Assembly (NCBI GenBank): GCA_947475645.1 | Contig: CANJNU010000045.1 | Span: 1 to 7,061, forward strand | Reading direction: 5' to 3' | From: Bacteriovoracaceae bacterium | GTDB taxonomy: Bacteria > Bdellovibrionota > UBA1018 | DNA: 7,061 nt | Shown here: piece after piece, positions 1-5,972 of the stretch | Position numbering within the stretch: position 1 is the stretch's first letter | Layout: each line of letters begins with the position of its first letter | The notes under the pieces: model-generated | The model's input: only the letters and a program-made list of their open reading frames with translations | What the model was told of the DNA's origin: nothing | The model's database searches: none | Translations under genes and position numbers: made by a program

Positions 1-642
1 CTGATCGACGGAATTAAGATGATCGCCAAAGCCGTGACGATCGTATGGGTTGCTTACTCGATTTTAAAGAAAGAGATTCTGATGTCTAACCTCGCTTTGG
101 GGTTTGATGTAGAAACACTCTTTGGCTCGTTCGCGTCACTAGCGAAGATGATCTTTGTAAGTCTTATTGGAATTATTGTGGTTTTTGCAGCGATTGATCT
201 CTTCTTCACTCGGCGAGAGTTTGACATGAGCGTGAAGATGACCAAAGAGGAAGCAAAACAGGAGCACCGTCAACGAGAAGGTGATCCTCAAATTAAAGCG
301 CGTATTCGTCAGATTCAGCGAGATGTGGCACGAAAACGCATGATGCAAGCAGTAAAAAAAGCGGATGTCATCATCACAAATCCTACCCACATTGCGATTG
401 CTTTAGTCTATGATAGAACAGCGGGGAGCGCGCCCAAGGTGGTTGCGAAAGGTGCGGATTTGATCGCTCAACAGATTAAAAAAGTTGCAGGCGAAGCGGG
501 TGTGCCCTTAGTCGAAAATGTTCCCTTGGCGAGAACTCTCTACAAAACGGTGAAGGTAAATCAGTTTATTCCCCGTGCCCTCTATCAGGCAGTGGCTGAA
601 GTTCTGGCCTATGTTTACCGTTTGAAGAATCGTGGTTTGTGA
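1..642 (+). CDS. flhB: Flagellar export gate protein FlhB, C-terminal part (5' end outside window)
   Basis: FlhB is the inner-membrane export-gate component of the flagellar type III secretion system. Its cytoplasmic domain cleaves itself and switches export from rod/hook to filament substrates. The reading frame is open from base 1, so the start lies outside; 213 residues are visible, roughly the last 60% of a usual ~355-380 residue FlhB. Visible residues ~40-63 form the last transmembrane helix (MIFVSLIGIIVVFAAIDLFF). They are followed by the family linker (VKMTKEEAKQE, then EGDPQIKARIR), where the cytoplasmic domain begins. The autocleavage motif NPTH is intact at bases 379-390 (visible residues 127-130), inside the usual context TNPTHIAIALVYD. 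The C-terminus (VPLVENVPLARTLY, then a region resembling IPRALYQAVAEVLAYVYRL) matches the family. Type III injectisome homologues (YscU/SctU) share this fold, but the flhA-flhF-fliA neighbours make it flagellar. flhA follows after 29 bp, so co-transcription is likely. The promoter is upstream of the window. Confidence 0.97.
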   Translation: MIDGIKMIAKAVTIVWVAYSILKKEILMSNLALGFDVETLFGSFASLAKMIFVSLIGIIVVFAAIDLFFTRREFDMSVKMTKEEAKQEHRQREGDPQIKARIRQIQRDVARKRMMQAVKKADVIITNPTHIAIALVYDRTAGSAPKVVAKGADLIAQQIKKVAGEAGVPLVENVPLARTLYKTVKVNQFIPRALYQAVAEVLAYVYRLKNRGL

Positions 643-658
643 AATTTTAAAACTATTT

Positions 659-662
659 GGAG
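659..662 (+). promoter_or_regulatory. Shine-Dalgarno site that decides the flhA start
   Basis: GGAG lies 9 bases before the ATG at 672. A longer reading from a TTG at 657 would add five residues (MELFR), but that TTG has only AT-rich sequence upstream and would place the GGAG inside the coding region. I therefore prefer the ATG at 672. Confidence 0.75.
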
Positions 663-671
663 CTTTTTAGG

Positions 672-2759
672 ATGAAAGGCTTTCTCGATCGATTAGCAAG
701 TAATTCAGATCTCATTCTTGCACTGGGACTAGTCAGTATTCTTGGGGTGATGGTCATTCCCATGCCACCCTTCTTTATCGATATCCTGTTGTCTCTGGGT
801 ATTGCGGGCTCGATGGTGATGCTATTGATCTCGGTGTACGCTCAGCGTTCGCTCGACTTCAGTGTCTTTCCGTCGATGCTTTTAATCATGACGCTTTTTC
901 GACTGGCGTTGAATGTGGCCACGACTCGGGTCATTCTACTTCATGGTGCAGATCAGGGAACAGCGGCGGCTGGCGAAGTGATTAAATCCTTCGGCGAATT
1001 CGTTGTAGGTGGAAACTACGCCGTTGGAATAGTGATTTTTACAATTTTAGTCATTATTAACTTCATGGTTATCACTAAGGGTGCGGGCCGCGTGGCGGAA
1101 GTAGCAGCCCGATTTACCTTAGATGCAATGCCTGGTAAGCAAATGGCCATCGATGCCGACCTAAACGCCGGCATTATTAACGAGGAAGTGGCTCGTAATC
1201 GTCGGCAAGAGATTGCGCGTGAAGCTGACTTCTACGGGGCCATGGACGGTGCGTCCAAGTTCGTGCGCGGAGATGCCATCGCCGGCATTATGATCGTATT
1301 TGTGAATATGGTGGGTGGAATTATCATCGGTACCTTACAACGAGGTATGGAGATTTCCCAGGCTGCCGAGGTATTTACCCTATTGACCATCGGAGACGGC
1401 CTAGTATCGCAAATTCCAGCACTGATTATCTCGACGGCCGCCGGTATTATCGTTACTCGTACATCGAATGGCACTAATTTCAGTAGTGAGGTTTCGAGAC
1501 AGCTTCTTCAAAAGCCGGAGGCTATCGGCGCCGCAGGCGGCATAATGGGCTTCATGGCCCTCATTCCAGGGTTGCCGCATTTCTCCTTCTTGTTGATCGC
1601 GACCGGACTTTTTAGTTTGTCGCGCTTCTTAATTAACCGTGACAAGAAAGTCGCGTCCGACGCGGCTCAGCGCGAGAAAACGGATAAGATGAGGCCTTCG
1701 CCCGAGAAGCTTGAGAATCTGCTACCGGTCGATCTGTTAGAGCTCGAGGTGGGATATGGCTTAATTAATATTGTCGACGTTGAACAGAACGGCGATCTGC
1801 TGGAGCGAATTACCAATATTCGAAAACAATTTGCTCTTGATTTGGGAATTATTATTCCGCCCCTTCGAATTCGCGATAACTTGGAGCTTAAGCCGGGTGA
1901 CTATCAGGTACTTCTGAAAGGGGTACAGATTGGGCAAGGCAGCTTAATGGTTGGTCATATGCTTGCCATGGATCCAGGCAATGTCTCCGATCCAATTCCT
2001 GGGGTTCCGACCAAGGAGCCCGCGTTTGGGCTTGATGCAATTTGGATCGCTCAGAGACAGAAGGAAGAAGCTACGTACGCGGGATATACGGTGGTGGATC
2101 TTTCGACCGTGATTGCAACTCACTTAACTGAACTCATTCGTCAAAGTGCGTCAGATCTGTTGGGTCGTCAGGAACTTCAAGTTCTTCTGGATAACTTCAA
2201 GCAGACTGCTCCAAAAGTGGTTGAAGACTTACTTAGCCCGCAAATCGGCGTTACCACTTCGACTGTACTTAAGGTGATGAAGAATTTGCTGCGCGAAGGA
2301 GTGTCGATACGTGATCTACGCACTATTTTGGAGTCGATCACAGACTCGGCACCTACGCAGAAGGATCCGATGGTGATCACCGAACAGGTTCGCCAAGCAT
2401 TGGGTCGCACTATAACGAAGAAGTTAATTGGCCCCGACGGCCAACTTCAGCTCATTACGCTCGATCGACAGATTGAGGAAACCATTGCCGGTGGAATTAT
2501 TCAAACTGATCAAGGCCAGCAGCTGTCGCTTGATCCTGAATTTGTTCGAACCTTCGTGGCGGGTCTGAATCAACAGGCGGCGGAAATGGCTTCGCAGTCG
2601 AGTCAAGCGGTGGTGTTGTGCTCGCCGCTGATTCGGTCTCATTTGAAGCAGCTTCTTGATCGATTTGTCCCTAACGTAACAGTCCTTTCGCACAATGAAA
2701 TTACTCCGCAAGTAAACGTTAAATCCTTTGGAACGGTGAGGTTGTCGTATGCAAGTTAA
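672..2759 (+). CDS. flhA: Flagellar export gate protein FlhA
   Basis: FlhA is the largest membrane protein of the flagellar type III export apparatus. Nine copies form a ring whose cytoplasmic domains dock chaperone-substrate complexes, and it couples export to the proton motive force. The 695-residue product has the usual family length (~690-700). Residues ~15-325 are hydrophobic, with about eight transmembrane helices. The conserved FHIPEP-family loop spans ~140-205 (RVAEVAARFTLDAMPGKQMAID, continuing to EADFYGAMDGASKFVRGDAIAG). A charged linker at ~325-345 leads to the cytoplasmic domain, with PVDLLELEVGYGLI, FALDLGIIIPPLRIRDN and a C-terminal half rich in family motifs. No frameshift or missing block is apparent. 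The start is the ATG with a GGAG nine bases upstream. The end overlaps flhF by 11 bp, pointing to translational coupling. The injectisome homologue SctV is the alternative, excluded by the neighbours. Confidence 0.97.
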   Translation: MKGFLDRLASNSDLILALGLVSILGVMVIPMPPFFIDILLSLGIAGSMVMLLISVYAQRSLDFSVFPSMLLIMTLFRLALNVATTRVILLHGADQGTAAAGEVIKSFGEFVVGGNYAVGIVIFTILVIINFMVITKGAGRVAEVAARFTLDAMPGKQMAIDADLNAGIINEEVARNRRQEIAREADFYGAMDGASKFVRGDAIAGIMIVFVNMVGGIIIGTLQRGMEISQAAEVFTLLTIGDGLVSQIPALIISTAAGIIVTRTSNGTNFSSEVSRQLLQKPEAIGAAGGIMGFMALIPGLPHFSFLLIATGLFSLSRFLINRDKKVASDAAQREKTDKMRPSPEKLENLLPVDLLELEVGYGLINIVDVEQNGDLLERITNIRKQFALDLGIIIPPLRIRDNLELKPGDYQVLLKGVQIGQGSLMVGHMLAMDPGNVSDPIPGVPTKEPAFGLDAIWIAQRQKEEATYAGYTVVDLSTVIATHLTELIRQSASDLLGRQELQVLLDNFKQTAPKVVEDLLSPQIGVTTSTVLKVMKNLLREGVSIRDLRTILESITDSAPTQKDPMVITEQVRQALGRTITKKLIGPDGQLQLITLDRQIEETIAGGIIQTDQGQQLSLDPEFVRTFVAGLNQQAAEMASQSSQAVVLCSPLIRSHLKQLLDRFVPNVTVLSHNEITPQVNVKSFGTVRLSYAS

Positions 2760-4203
2760 GAAGTTTGAAGCTCCAACGGTTCAGGAGGCCCTCGAGGTAA
2801 TTAAGCGCGAATTAGGCCCAGAGGCAATTATTCTGCAGACGCGAAAGATGAAGAAGGCGTTTGGCTTGATGTCGAAGGAGTCGGTCGAGGTTACTGCAGC
2901 TGTTTCTGAGCGCTCCATGCAAAAGAAGGGGTATGTGGAGAAGCGTCTGCGCGATAACGATCTTGAGAGCGTGAAGAGACTTCCTGCTACGAAGCAGGGT
3001 GACTTAATTGATAAATATGCTGACAAGAAAATCGATGCTGCAATTAGCCTCGAGGCTAGAGCGAGTGCAATGCGCGATCAAGTAACGTTGCAGTCGAAGG
3101 GCGCCCCCGCCCAGAGAAAGCTTACTGCTACCCGTTACGCGGACATTACTGAGGACGGAGGAATGAGAAAAGCCCCCGTGGCAGCGGCCCGTGTAGTTGT
3201 AACGGCCCCCGCAGTGGTGGCGGCGCCGCCCACTCATCAGGCTCAAACCTTGGCTCGTTTATCGGCTATGGGAATTGCTAGCGAAGTGATGGCACCAGCA
3301 GCGGTGGGAATGAGTTTAGAAGAGGAGTTTAGGCACCTGAAGCGCATGCTCGAGGAGGTGAAAACTTCGCAGGAGAAAACAGGGTATTCGGGCGCGGGGG
3401 TACTCTCTACCCCGGCTTTGCAAGATGCTTTTGATCAGTTGGTTTTAAGTGGCCTAGACCGTAAGGTGGCTCACTCTTTGGTGAAGAAAGCGTCGTTCGA
3501 ACTGGGTGACGGCCGTGCCGAGAGTCCCGACGATGTGTTAGACCAAATTGCTGTTGAACTGATGGACAGCACACCCGTAAATTCTATGTTCGAGTCGATG
3601 TTTCAGGCACAGGGAAGTGGTCCACGCGTGTTTGCAATCGTGGGGCCCACGGGAGTTGGAAAGACGACTACCTTGGCCAAGTTGGCAAGCGAAGCGGGCT
3701 TGAAGCGTGGAATGAAGGTGGGCTTAATTAACCTGGACCAATATAAAATTGGGGCTGGGGATCAGCTCGAAACTTATGCGAAGATTTTAAAAGTGGCGTA
3801 TCGGTCGGTAGGCACTGCCGAAGAGCTTAATGCCGCCATGATGGACTTTAAGAGTTTGCAGTTAGTTCTAATTGATACAGCAGGGCGTTCTCAGCGCGAT
3901 CCAAGTGCTCTTCAAAAGTTGCACGATATTCTTTCGGTCGTTCCTCAGTTGGAGACACAACTGGTGCTTGCGGCAACCACTCGCGATGCAGAACTGTATG
4001 ACCAGGCTCATCGGTTTTCAATGTTCACGCCGTCAGGGGTAATTTTCTCGAAGCTGGATGAGGCCACGACATTTGGAACTATTTACAATGTTGCTAAGAA
4101 ATCTAGCTTACCACTTTCGTACTTTACGACTGGGCAGCGTGTGCCCGAGGACTTGGAAGTGGCCACGCGTGAGCGCTTAGCGGCTTTGATTATGGATCTG
4201 TAA
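2749..4203 (+). CDS. flhF: Flagellar GTPase FlhF (SRP-type)
   Basis: FlhF is the third SRP-family GTPase (with Ffh and FtsY). In polarly flagellated bacteria it marks the pole and helps place the first basal-body parts there. The 484 residues show an N-terminal B domain (~1-55, QVKKFEAPTVQEALEVIKRELGPEAIILQTRK), a poorly conserved Ala/Pro/Val/Lys-rich linker (~60-190), and an NG GTPase domain. Visible GTPase motifs are the P-loop GPTGVGKT (299-306), a G2-like stretch DQYKIGAGDQ (330-339), DTAGR (376-380) and the base-specificity motif SKLDEA (434-439). The C-terminal family segment FTTGQRVPEDLEVA is present. In many FlhF proteins the G2 stretch reads DTYRIGA; here Q-Y-K replaces T-Y-R. The start ATG has GAGG seven bases upstream and lies inside the end of flhA, implying coupled translation. 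The partner ATPase FlhG, usually the next gene, does not follow. Confidence 0.96.
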   Translation: MQVKKFEAPTVQEALEVIKRELGPEAIILQTRKMKKAFGLMSKESVEVTAAVSERSMQKKGYVEKRLRDNDLESVKRLPATKQGDLIDKYADKKIDAAISLEARASAMRDQVTLQSKGAPAQRKLTATRYADITEDGGMRKAPVAAARVVVTAPAVVAAPPTHQAQTLARLSAMGIASEVMAPAAVGMSLEEEFRHLKRMLEEVKTSQEKTGYSGAGVLSTPALQDAFDQLVLSGLDRKVAHSLVKKASFELGDGRAESPDDVLDQIAVELMDSTPVNSMFESMFQAQGSGPRVFAIVGPTGVGKTTTLAKLASEAGLKRGMKVGLINLDQYKIGAGDQLETYAKILKVAYRSVGTAEELNAAMMDFKSLQLVLIDTAGRSQRDPSALQKLHDILSVVPQLETQLVLAATTRDAELYDQAHRFSMFTPSGVIFSKLDEATTFGTIYNVAKKSSLPLSYFTTGQRVPEDLEVATRERLAALIMDL

Positions 4204-4309
4204 TTCGATCAGAACAGTCAGTGTTTTGGCGATAAAAATTCAGAGTAAGTTCGAAACTCCCAGGTGCGATTCGGGCAAACTCTGATACGATTGTGAATAG
4301 GTTGTTGGC

Positions 4310-4328
4310 TGAAGCTTCATGGATGAAG
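4310..4328. repeat. Cluster of three TGAAG half-sites (inverted plus direct), operator-like
   Basis: TGAAG occurs at 4310-4314, inverted as CTTCA at 4315-4319, and again direct at 4324-4328. The first pair makes a perfect 10-bp palindrome (TGAAGCTTCA). The second pair makes a 6+6 bp dyad with a 2-bp centre (CTTCAT, GG, ATGAAG). The last half-site covers the -35 box of the putative sigma-28 promoter of fliA, a typical place for a repressor or activator. The protein that might bind is unknown, and chance cannot be excluded for such short words. Confidence 0.4.
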
Positions 4329-4350
4329 TGGTAATGAGTTCAGCCGATCA
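4324..4350 (+). promoter_or_regulatory. Putative sigma-28 (FliA) promoter upstream of fliA
   Basis: TGAA (4324-4327), a 15-bp spacer and GCCGATCA (4343-4350) match the enterobacterial-type sigma-28 consensus TAAA-N15-GCCGATAA at 10 of 12 positions with exact spacing. Transcription would start near 4357, leaving a ~24-base leader that contains the AAAAGG ribosome site at 4368-4373, seven bases before the fliA ATG. This would make fliA positively autoregulated, as is known for fliA in Escherichia coli and Salmonella. The two mismatches and the lack of a promoter collection for this organism keep this an inference. Confidence 0.45.
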
Positions 4351-4360
4351 TTCGATCATT
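4345..4360. repeat. Tandem 8-bp direct repeat CGATCATT x2
   Basis: Two exact abutting copies lie at 4345-4352 and 4353-4360. The first copy overlaps the -10 box of the putative sigma-28 promoter and the second reaches the predicted transcription start. It may be a replication-slippage duplication or a binding site; nothing else in the window matches it as a pair. Confidence 0.5.
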
Positions 4361-4380
4361 GATAAGGAAAAGGTAGCAAC

Positions 4381-5382
4381 ATGAGGTTGAATCCCGGGAT
4401 CCAAAAGTATCGCGAAGGCTTAAACAAGACCCCAACTCCAACCGAGTCGGTCGATGCCAACGTTGCGATTAAAGCGAAGAGAGCCCCGTCGGAAGTAGAT
4501 CGGGATCAGCTTGAGAATGCTGTGACGGAGGTTGCTGAGGCAGAGGCGAAGGCCCGTGAAGAAGCTGCGCTTCAGGCAGAGATTGCTGCCGAGCTTGTTG
4601 CCGAGTCGGCCCAGACTGATCAATTGGTCAAGCCCGACTATTCTCCGGTAAACAGTACACGCGAGCGCCTTGTACTCGAGTACGCTCCTTTGATTAAGTA
4701 CATCGCACAGAAGATTGCGGCACGCTTGCCAGCAAATATCGAGTTGGATGATTTGATGAGTTCAGGGGTGATCGGCCTGATTGATGCGATCGCTAAGTAC
4801 GATGCAAGCCGAGATAATAAATTTAAGACTTATGCGGAGTTTCGCATTCGTGGAGCCATTCTCGACGAATTGCGCGCACAAGATTGGGTACCTCGCTCGG
4901 TTCGCGAGAAGGCAAAAGTTCTAGAGCGCTGTTACGCAAAGATTGAGCAAACCAAGGGCCGGCAAGCAACCGACGATGAGGTTTGTAGTGAGTTAGGCGT
5001 TTCTCAAGAAGAGTTCCACGATCTGTTGAATCAGGTGCGAAGTGTTTCGCTGCTGTCTTACGACGACCTATCGAGCTTCTCGAAGGCCGACAAGCGCACT
5101 CTTCATGGTTTTCATGAAGGGCCGCAGAAGTCTCCTACGCCATACAGTGAAGTCAATGTTGCTGCGGTGAAGCGTCTCATTTCCGAAGCCATCAATGATT
5201 TGCCTGAAAAGCAGCGCCTTGTTTTATCGCTCTACTATTATGAAGATCTGAATTTGAAGGAAATCGGACGTGTACTTGATGTTACCGAGTCTCGTGTAAG
5301 TCAGTTACATACCCAAGCTATTCTTCGTTTGAAGGGCCGCTTAAAAGGACACTGGGACGAATTCTTAAGTCTGATCGGTTGA
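4381..5382 (+). CDS. fliA: Flagellar sigma factor FliA (sigma-28), with long N-terminal extension
   Basis: This sigma-70 family, group 3 factor directs RNA polymerase to late flagellar, motor and chemotaxis genes and is normally held by the anti-sigma FlgM until the hook is finished. Of 333 residues, the sigma part spans ~92-333: region 2 at ~98-168 (LVLEYAPLIKYIAQKIAARLPANIELDDLMSSG, then FKTYAEFRIRGAILDELRAQDW), region 3 at ~171-225 (VPRSVREKAKVLERCYAKIE), and region 4 at ~262-320. The last contains the helix-turn-helix LKEIGRVLDVTESRVSQLHTQAILRLK. FliA proteins are usually ~235-265 residues, so about 75-90 N-terminal residues are extra. They comprise a basic start and an Ala/Glu-rich, probably helical stretch at ~41-78. 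The ATG at 4381 is supported by AAAAGG seven bases upstream, and no internal start near residue 90 has a comparable ribosome site. WhiG/SigD-type sporulation or motility sigma factors are close relatives; the flagellar context favours FliA. Confidence 0.95.
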   Translation: MRLNPGIQKYREGLNKTPTPTESVDANVAIKAKRAPSEVDRDQLENAVTEVAEAEAKAREEAALQAEIAAELVAESAQTDQLVKPDYSPVNSTRERLVLEYAPLIKYIAQKIAARLPANIELDDLMSSGVIGLIDAIAKYDASRDNKFKTYAEFRIRGAILDELRAQDWVPRSVREKAKVLERCYAKIEQTKGRQATDDEVCSELGVSQEEFHDLLNQVRSVSLLSYDDLSSFSKADKRTLHGFHEGPQKSPTPYSEVNVAAVKRLISEAINDLPEKQRLVLSLYYYEDLNLKEIGRVLDVTESRVSQLHTQAILRLKGRLKGHWDEFLSLIG

Positions 5383-5405
5383 TTGCATTTCCATCAGGGT
5401 AAATT

Positions 5406-5861
5406 TTAAGCAGCCGCTTGTCCGGGGTGCAGAATGGCCCAGAAGTCTTCATAGTATTTACGGTATTCGTTCTCTTCAGGAATACCTTTAAAGTTCACGC
5501 GAATTCCTGCTCGATAATAAAGCGGGTCGTTGGCAATGATGTGCGTGTTCATGTCGTGATGCTGACAGTAAACAACAATTCCATGCACAGTAACGGGTTT
5601 GCCCGAACTGATAATCGGGGGCAGCGTAATTGTAACCTCGGTTTCGATTTCGAGGGGCTCCTGAGAGAAGAATGCGAAACCAGCGAGGCTCAGATCATTC
5701 ATCACTAATCTTCCCGGAATGTGAATGGGTGGAAAGGGTACTTTCGGATCAACCTTGAGGTCGCCGCGCCGGATTTCGAGCATGACCCGGCGAACATGAA
5801 TGGGTCGCCATGCACGTCCGAGTTTTCTTTTTCTTACGCCCTGTTGGTCTGGGTCACTCAT
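5406..5861 (-). CDS. Small PilZ-like domain protein (degenerate c-di-GMP receptor motif)
   Basis: The 151-residue protein has no signal peptide or membrane segment and is probably cytoplasmic. It begins basic (RKRKLGRAWRPIHVRR, ~10-25). A beta-rich PilZ-like core follows, with the DxSxxG motif at 56-61 (DLSLAG, followed by FAFF). Later strands are EIETEVTITLPP (~71-82), PVTVHGIVVYCQ (~89-100) and YYRAGIRVNFKGI (~115-127), and the C-terminus is acidic and aromatic (EYRKYYEDFWAIL). PilZ domains bind c-di-GMP through RxxxR followed by DxSxxG. The only strict RxxxR (12-16) lies 40 residues before the Asp, further than the usual ~20-30, so binding is uncertain. I chose the ATG at 5861. A longer reading from a TTG at 5933 would start inside a terminator hairpin and add a Cys/Arg-rich stretch unlike a protein start. 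An AAAGG lies 12 bases before the ATG, a rather long spacing. It converges on fliA with a 23-bp gap, and no terminator is visible between them. Position suggests a link of c-di-GMP to motility, unproven. Confidence 0.72.
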   Translation of the reverse strand: MSDPDQQGVRKRKLGRAWRPIHVRRVMLEIRRGDLKVDPKVPFPPIHIPGRLVMNDLSLAGFAFFSQEPLEIETEVTITLPPIISSGKPVTVHGIVVYCQHHDMNTHIIANDPLYYRAGIRVNFKGIPEENEYRKYYEDFWAILHPGQAAA

Positions 5862-5892
5862 AGTTTTCGGCCGCCTTTCTCTCTCCCTAGTG

Positions 5893-5908
5893 TGGCACGG
5901 CGCATGCT
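5893..5908 (+). promoter_or_regulatory. Sigma-54-like -24/-12 element, plus strand
   Basis: TGGCACG-GCGC-ATGCT fits the sigma-54 consensus TGGCACG-N4-TTGCW with one mismatch, and the invariant GG and GC are exactly 10 bp apart (GG 5894-5895, GC 5906-5907). It lies in the gap upstream of the PilZ-like gene but points the other way. A transcript would begin near 5919, enter the hairpin at 5917-5956, and then run antisense to the outer-membrane protein gene. No plus-strand gene follows. It may be a real promoter of a non-coding RNA, a decoy, or chance. Confidence 0.3.
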
Positions 5909-5910
5909 GA

Positions 5911-5956
5911 TAAAAGAAGAGGCATCTTATCAAGTTATCTTGACGAGATGCCTCTT
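5911..5956 (-). terminator. Rho-independent terminator of the outer-membrane protein gene
   Basis: Perfect 11-bp arms AAGAGGCATCT (5917-5927) and AGATGCCTCTT (5946-5956) enclose an inner 5-bp stem TCAAG/CTTGA (5930-5934 and 5939-5943) with a TTAT loop. Two bases on each side (TA and CG) are unpaired or weakly paired. Read on the minus strand, the hairpin begins 16 bases past the stop codon at 5973 and is followed by a T-rich run (CTTTTAT). On the plus strand no T-tract follows, so termination is directed at minus-strand transcripts. It insulates the PilZ-like gene, which therefore needs its own promoter between about 5862 and 5911. Confidence 0.8.
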
Positions 5957-5972
5957 GGAGTGCCGAAATACG

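Larger units (their letters stand above)
4204..4380. other. 177-bp intergenic region between flhF and fliA
   Basis: This is the only long gap in the flagellar part of the window, at the spot where flhG normally lies. No frame gives a recognisable protein: I see no deviant Walker A motif (KGGVGKT) or other FlhG block. The right half holds a sigma-28-like promoter, a cluster of TGAAG inverted/direct repeats and a tandem CGATCATT. The left half (about 4204-4300) shows nothing I can name and no clear terminator hairpin after flhF, so read-through from the flhB-flhA-flhF transcript into fliA is possible. Confidence 0.7.

Noticed and set aside
657..671. TTG start for flhA five codons upstream of the ATG
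   Set aside because: It has no ribosome site, whereas the ATG at 672 has GGAG nine bases upstream.
3121..3300. Ala/Pro/Val-rich low-complexity stretch of flhF as a possible repeat or insertion
   Set aside because: The linker between the B and NG domains of FlhF is variable in length and composition in the family, and the frame is intact.
4226..4242. Sigma-54-like site after flhF (TTGGC followed by TTCA)
   Set aside because: The -24 half fits, but the invariant GC of the -12 half is replaced by TC at the correct spacing.
5862..5900. Sigma-28-like -10 (GCCGAAAA) just upstream of the PilZ-like ATG on the minus strand
   Set aside because: Fifteen bases further upstream there is no TAAA-like -35 box, and the start would fall at or past the ATG.
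5862..5933. 24-residue N-terminal extension of the PilZ-like protein from a TTG at 5933
   Set aside because: The TTG sits inside the terminator hairpin of the upstream gene and has no ribosome site. The extra residues look like translated non-coding sequence.
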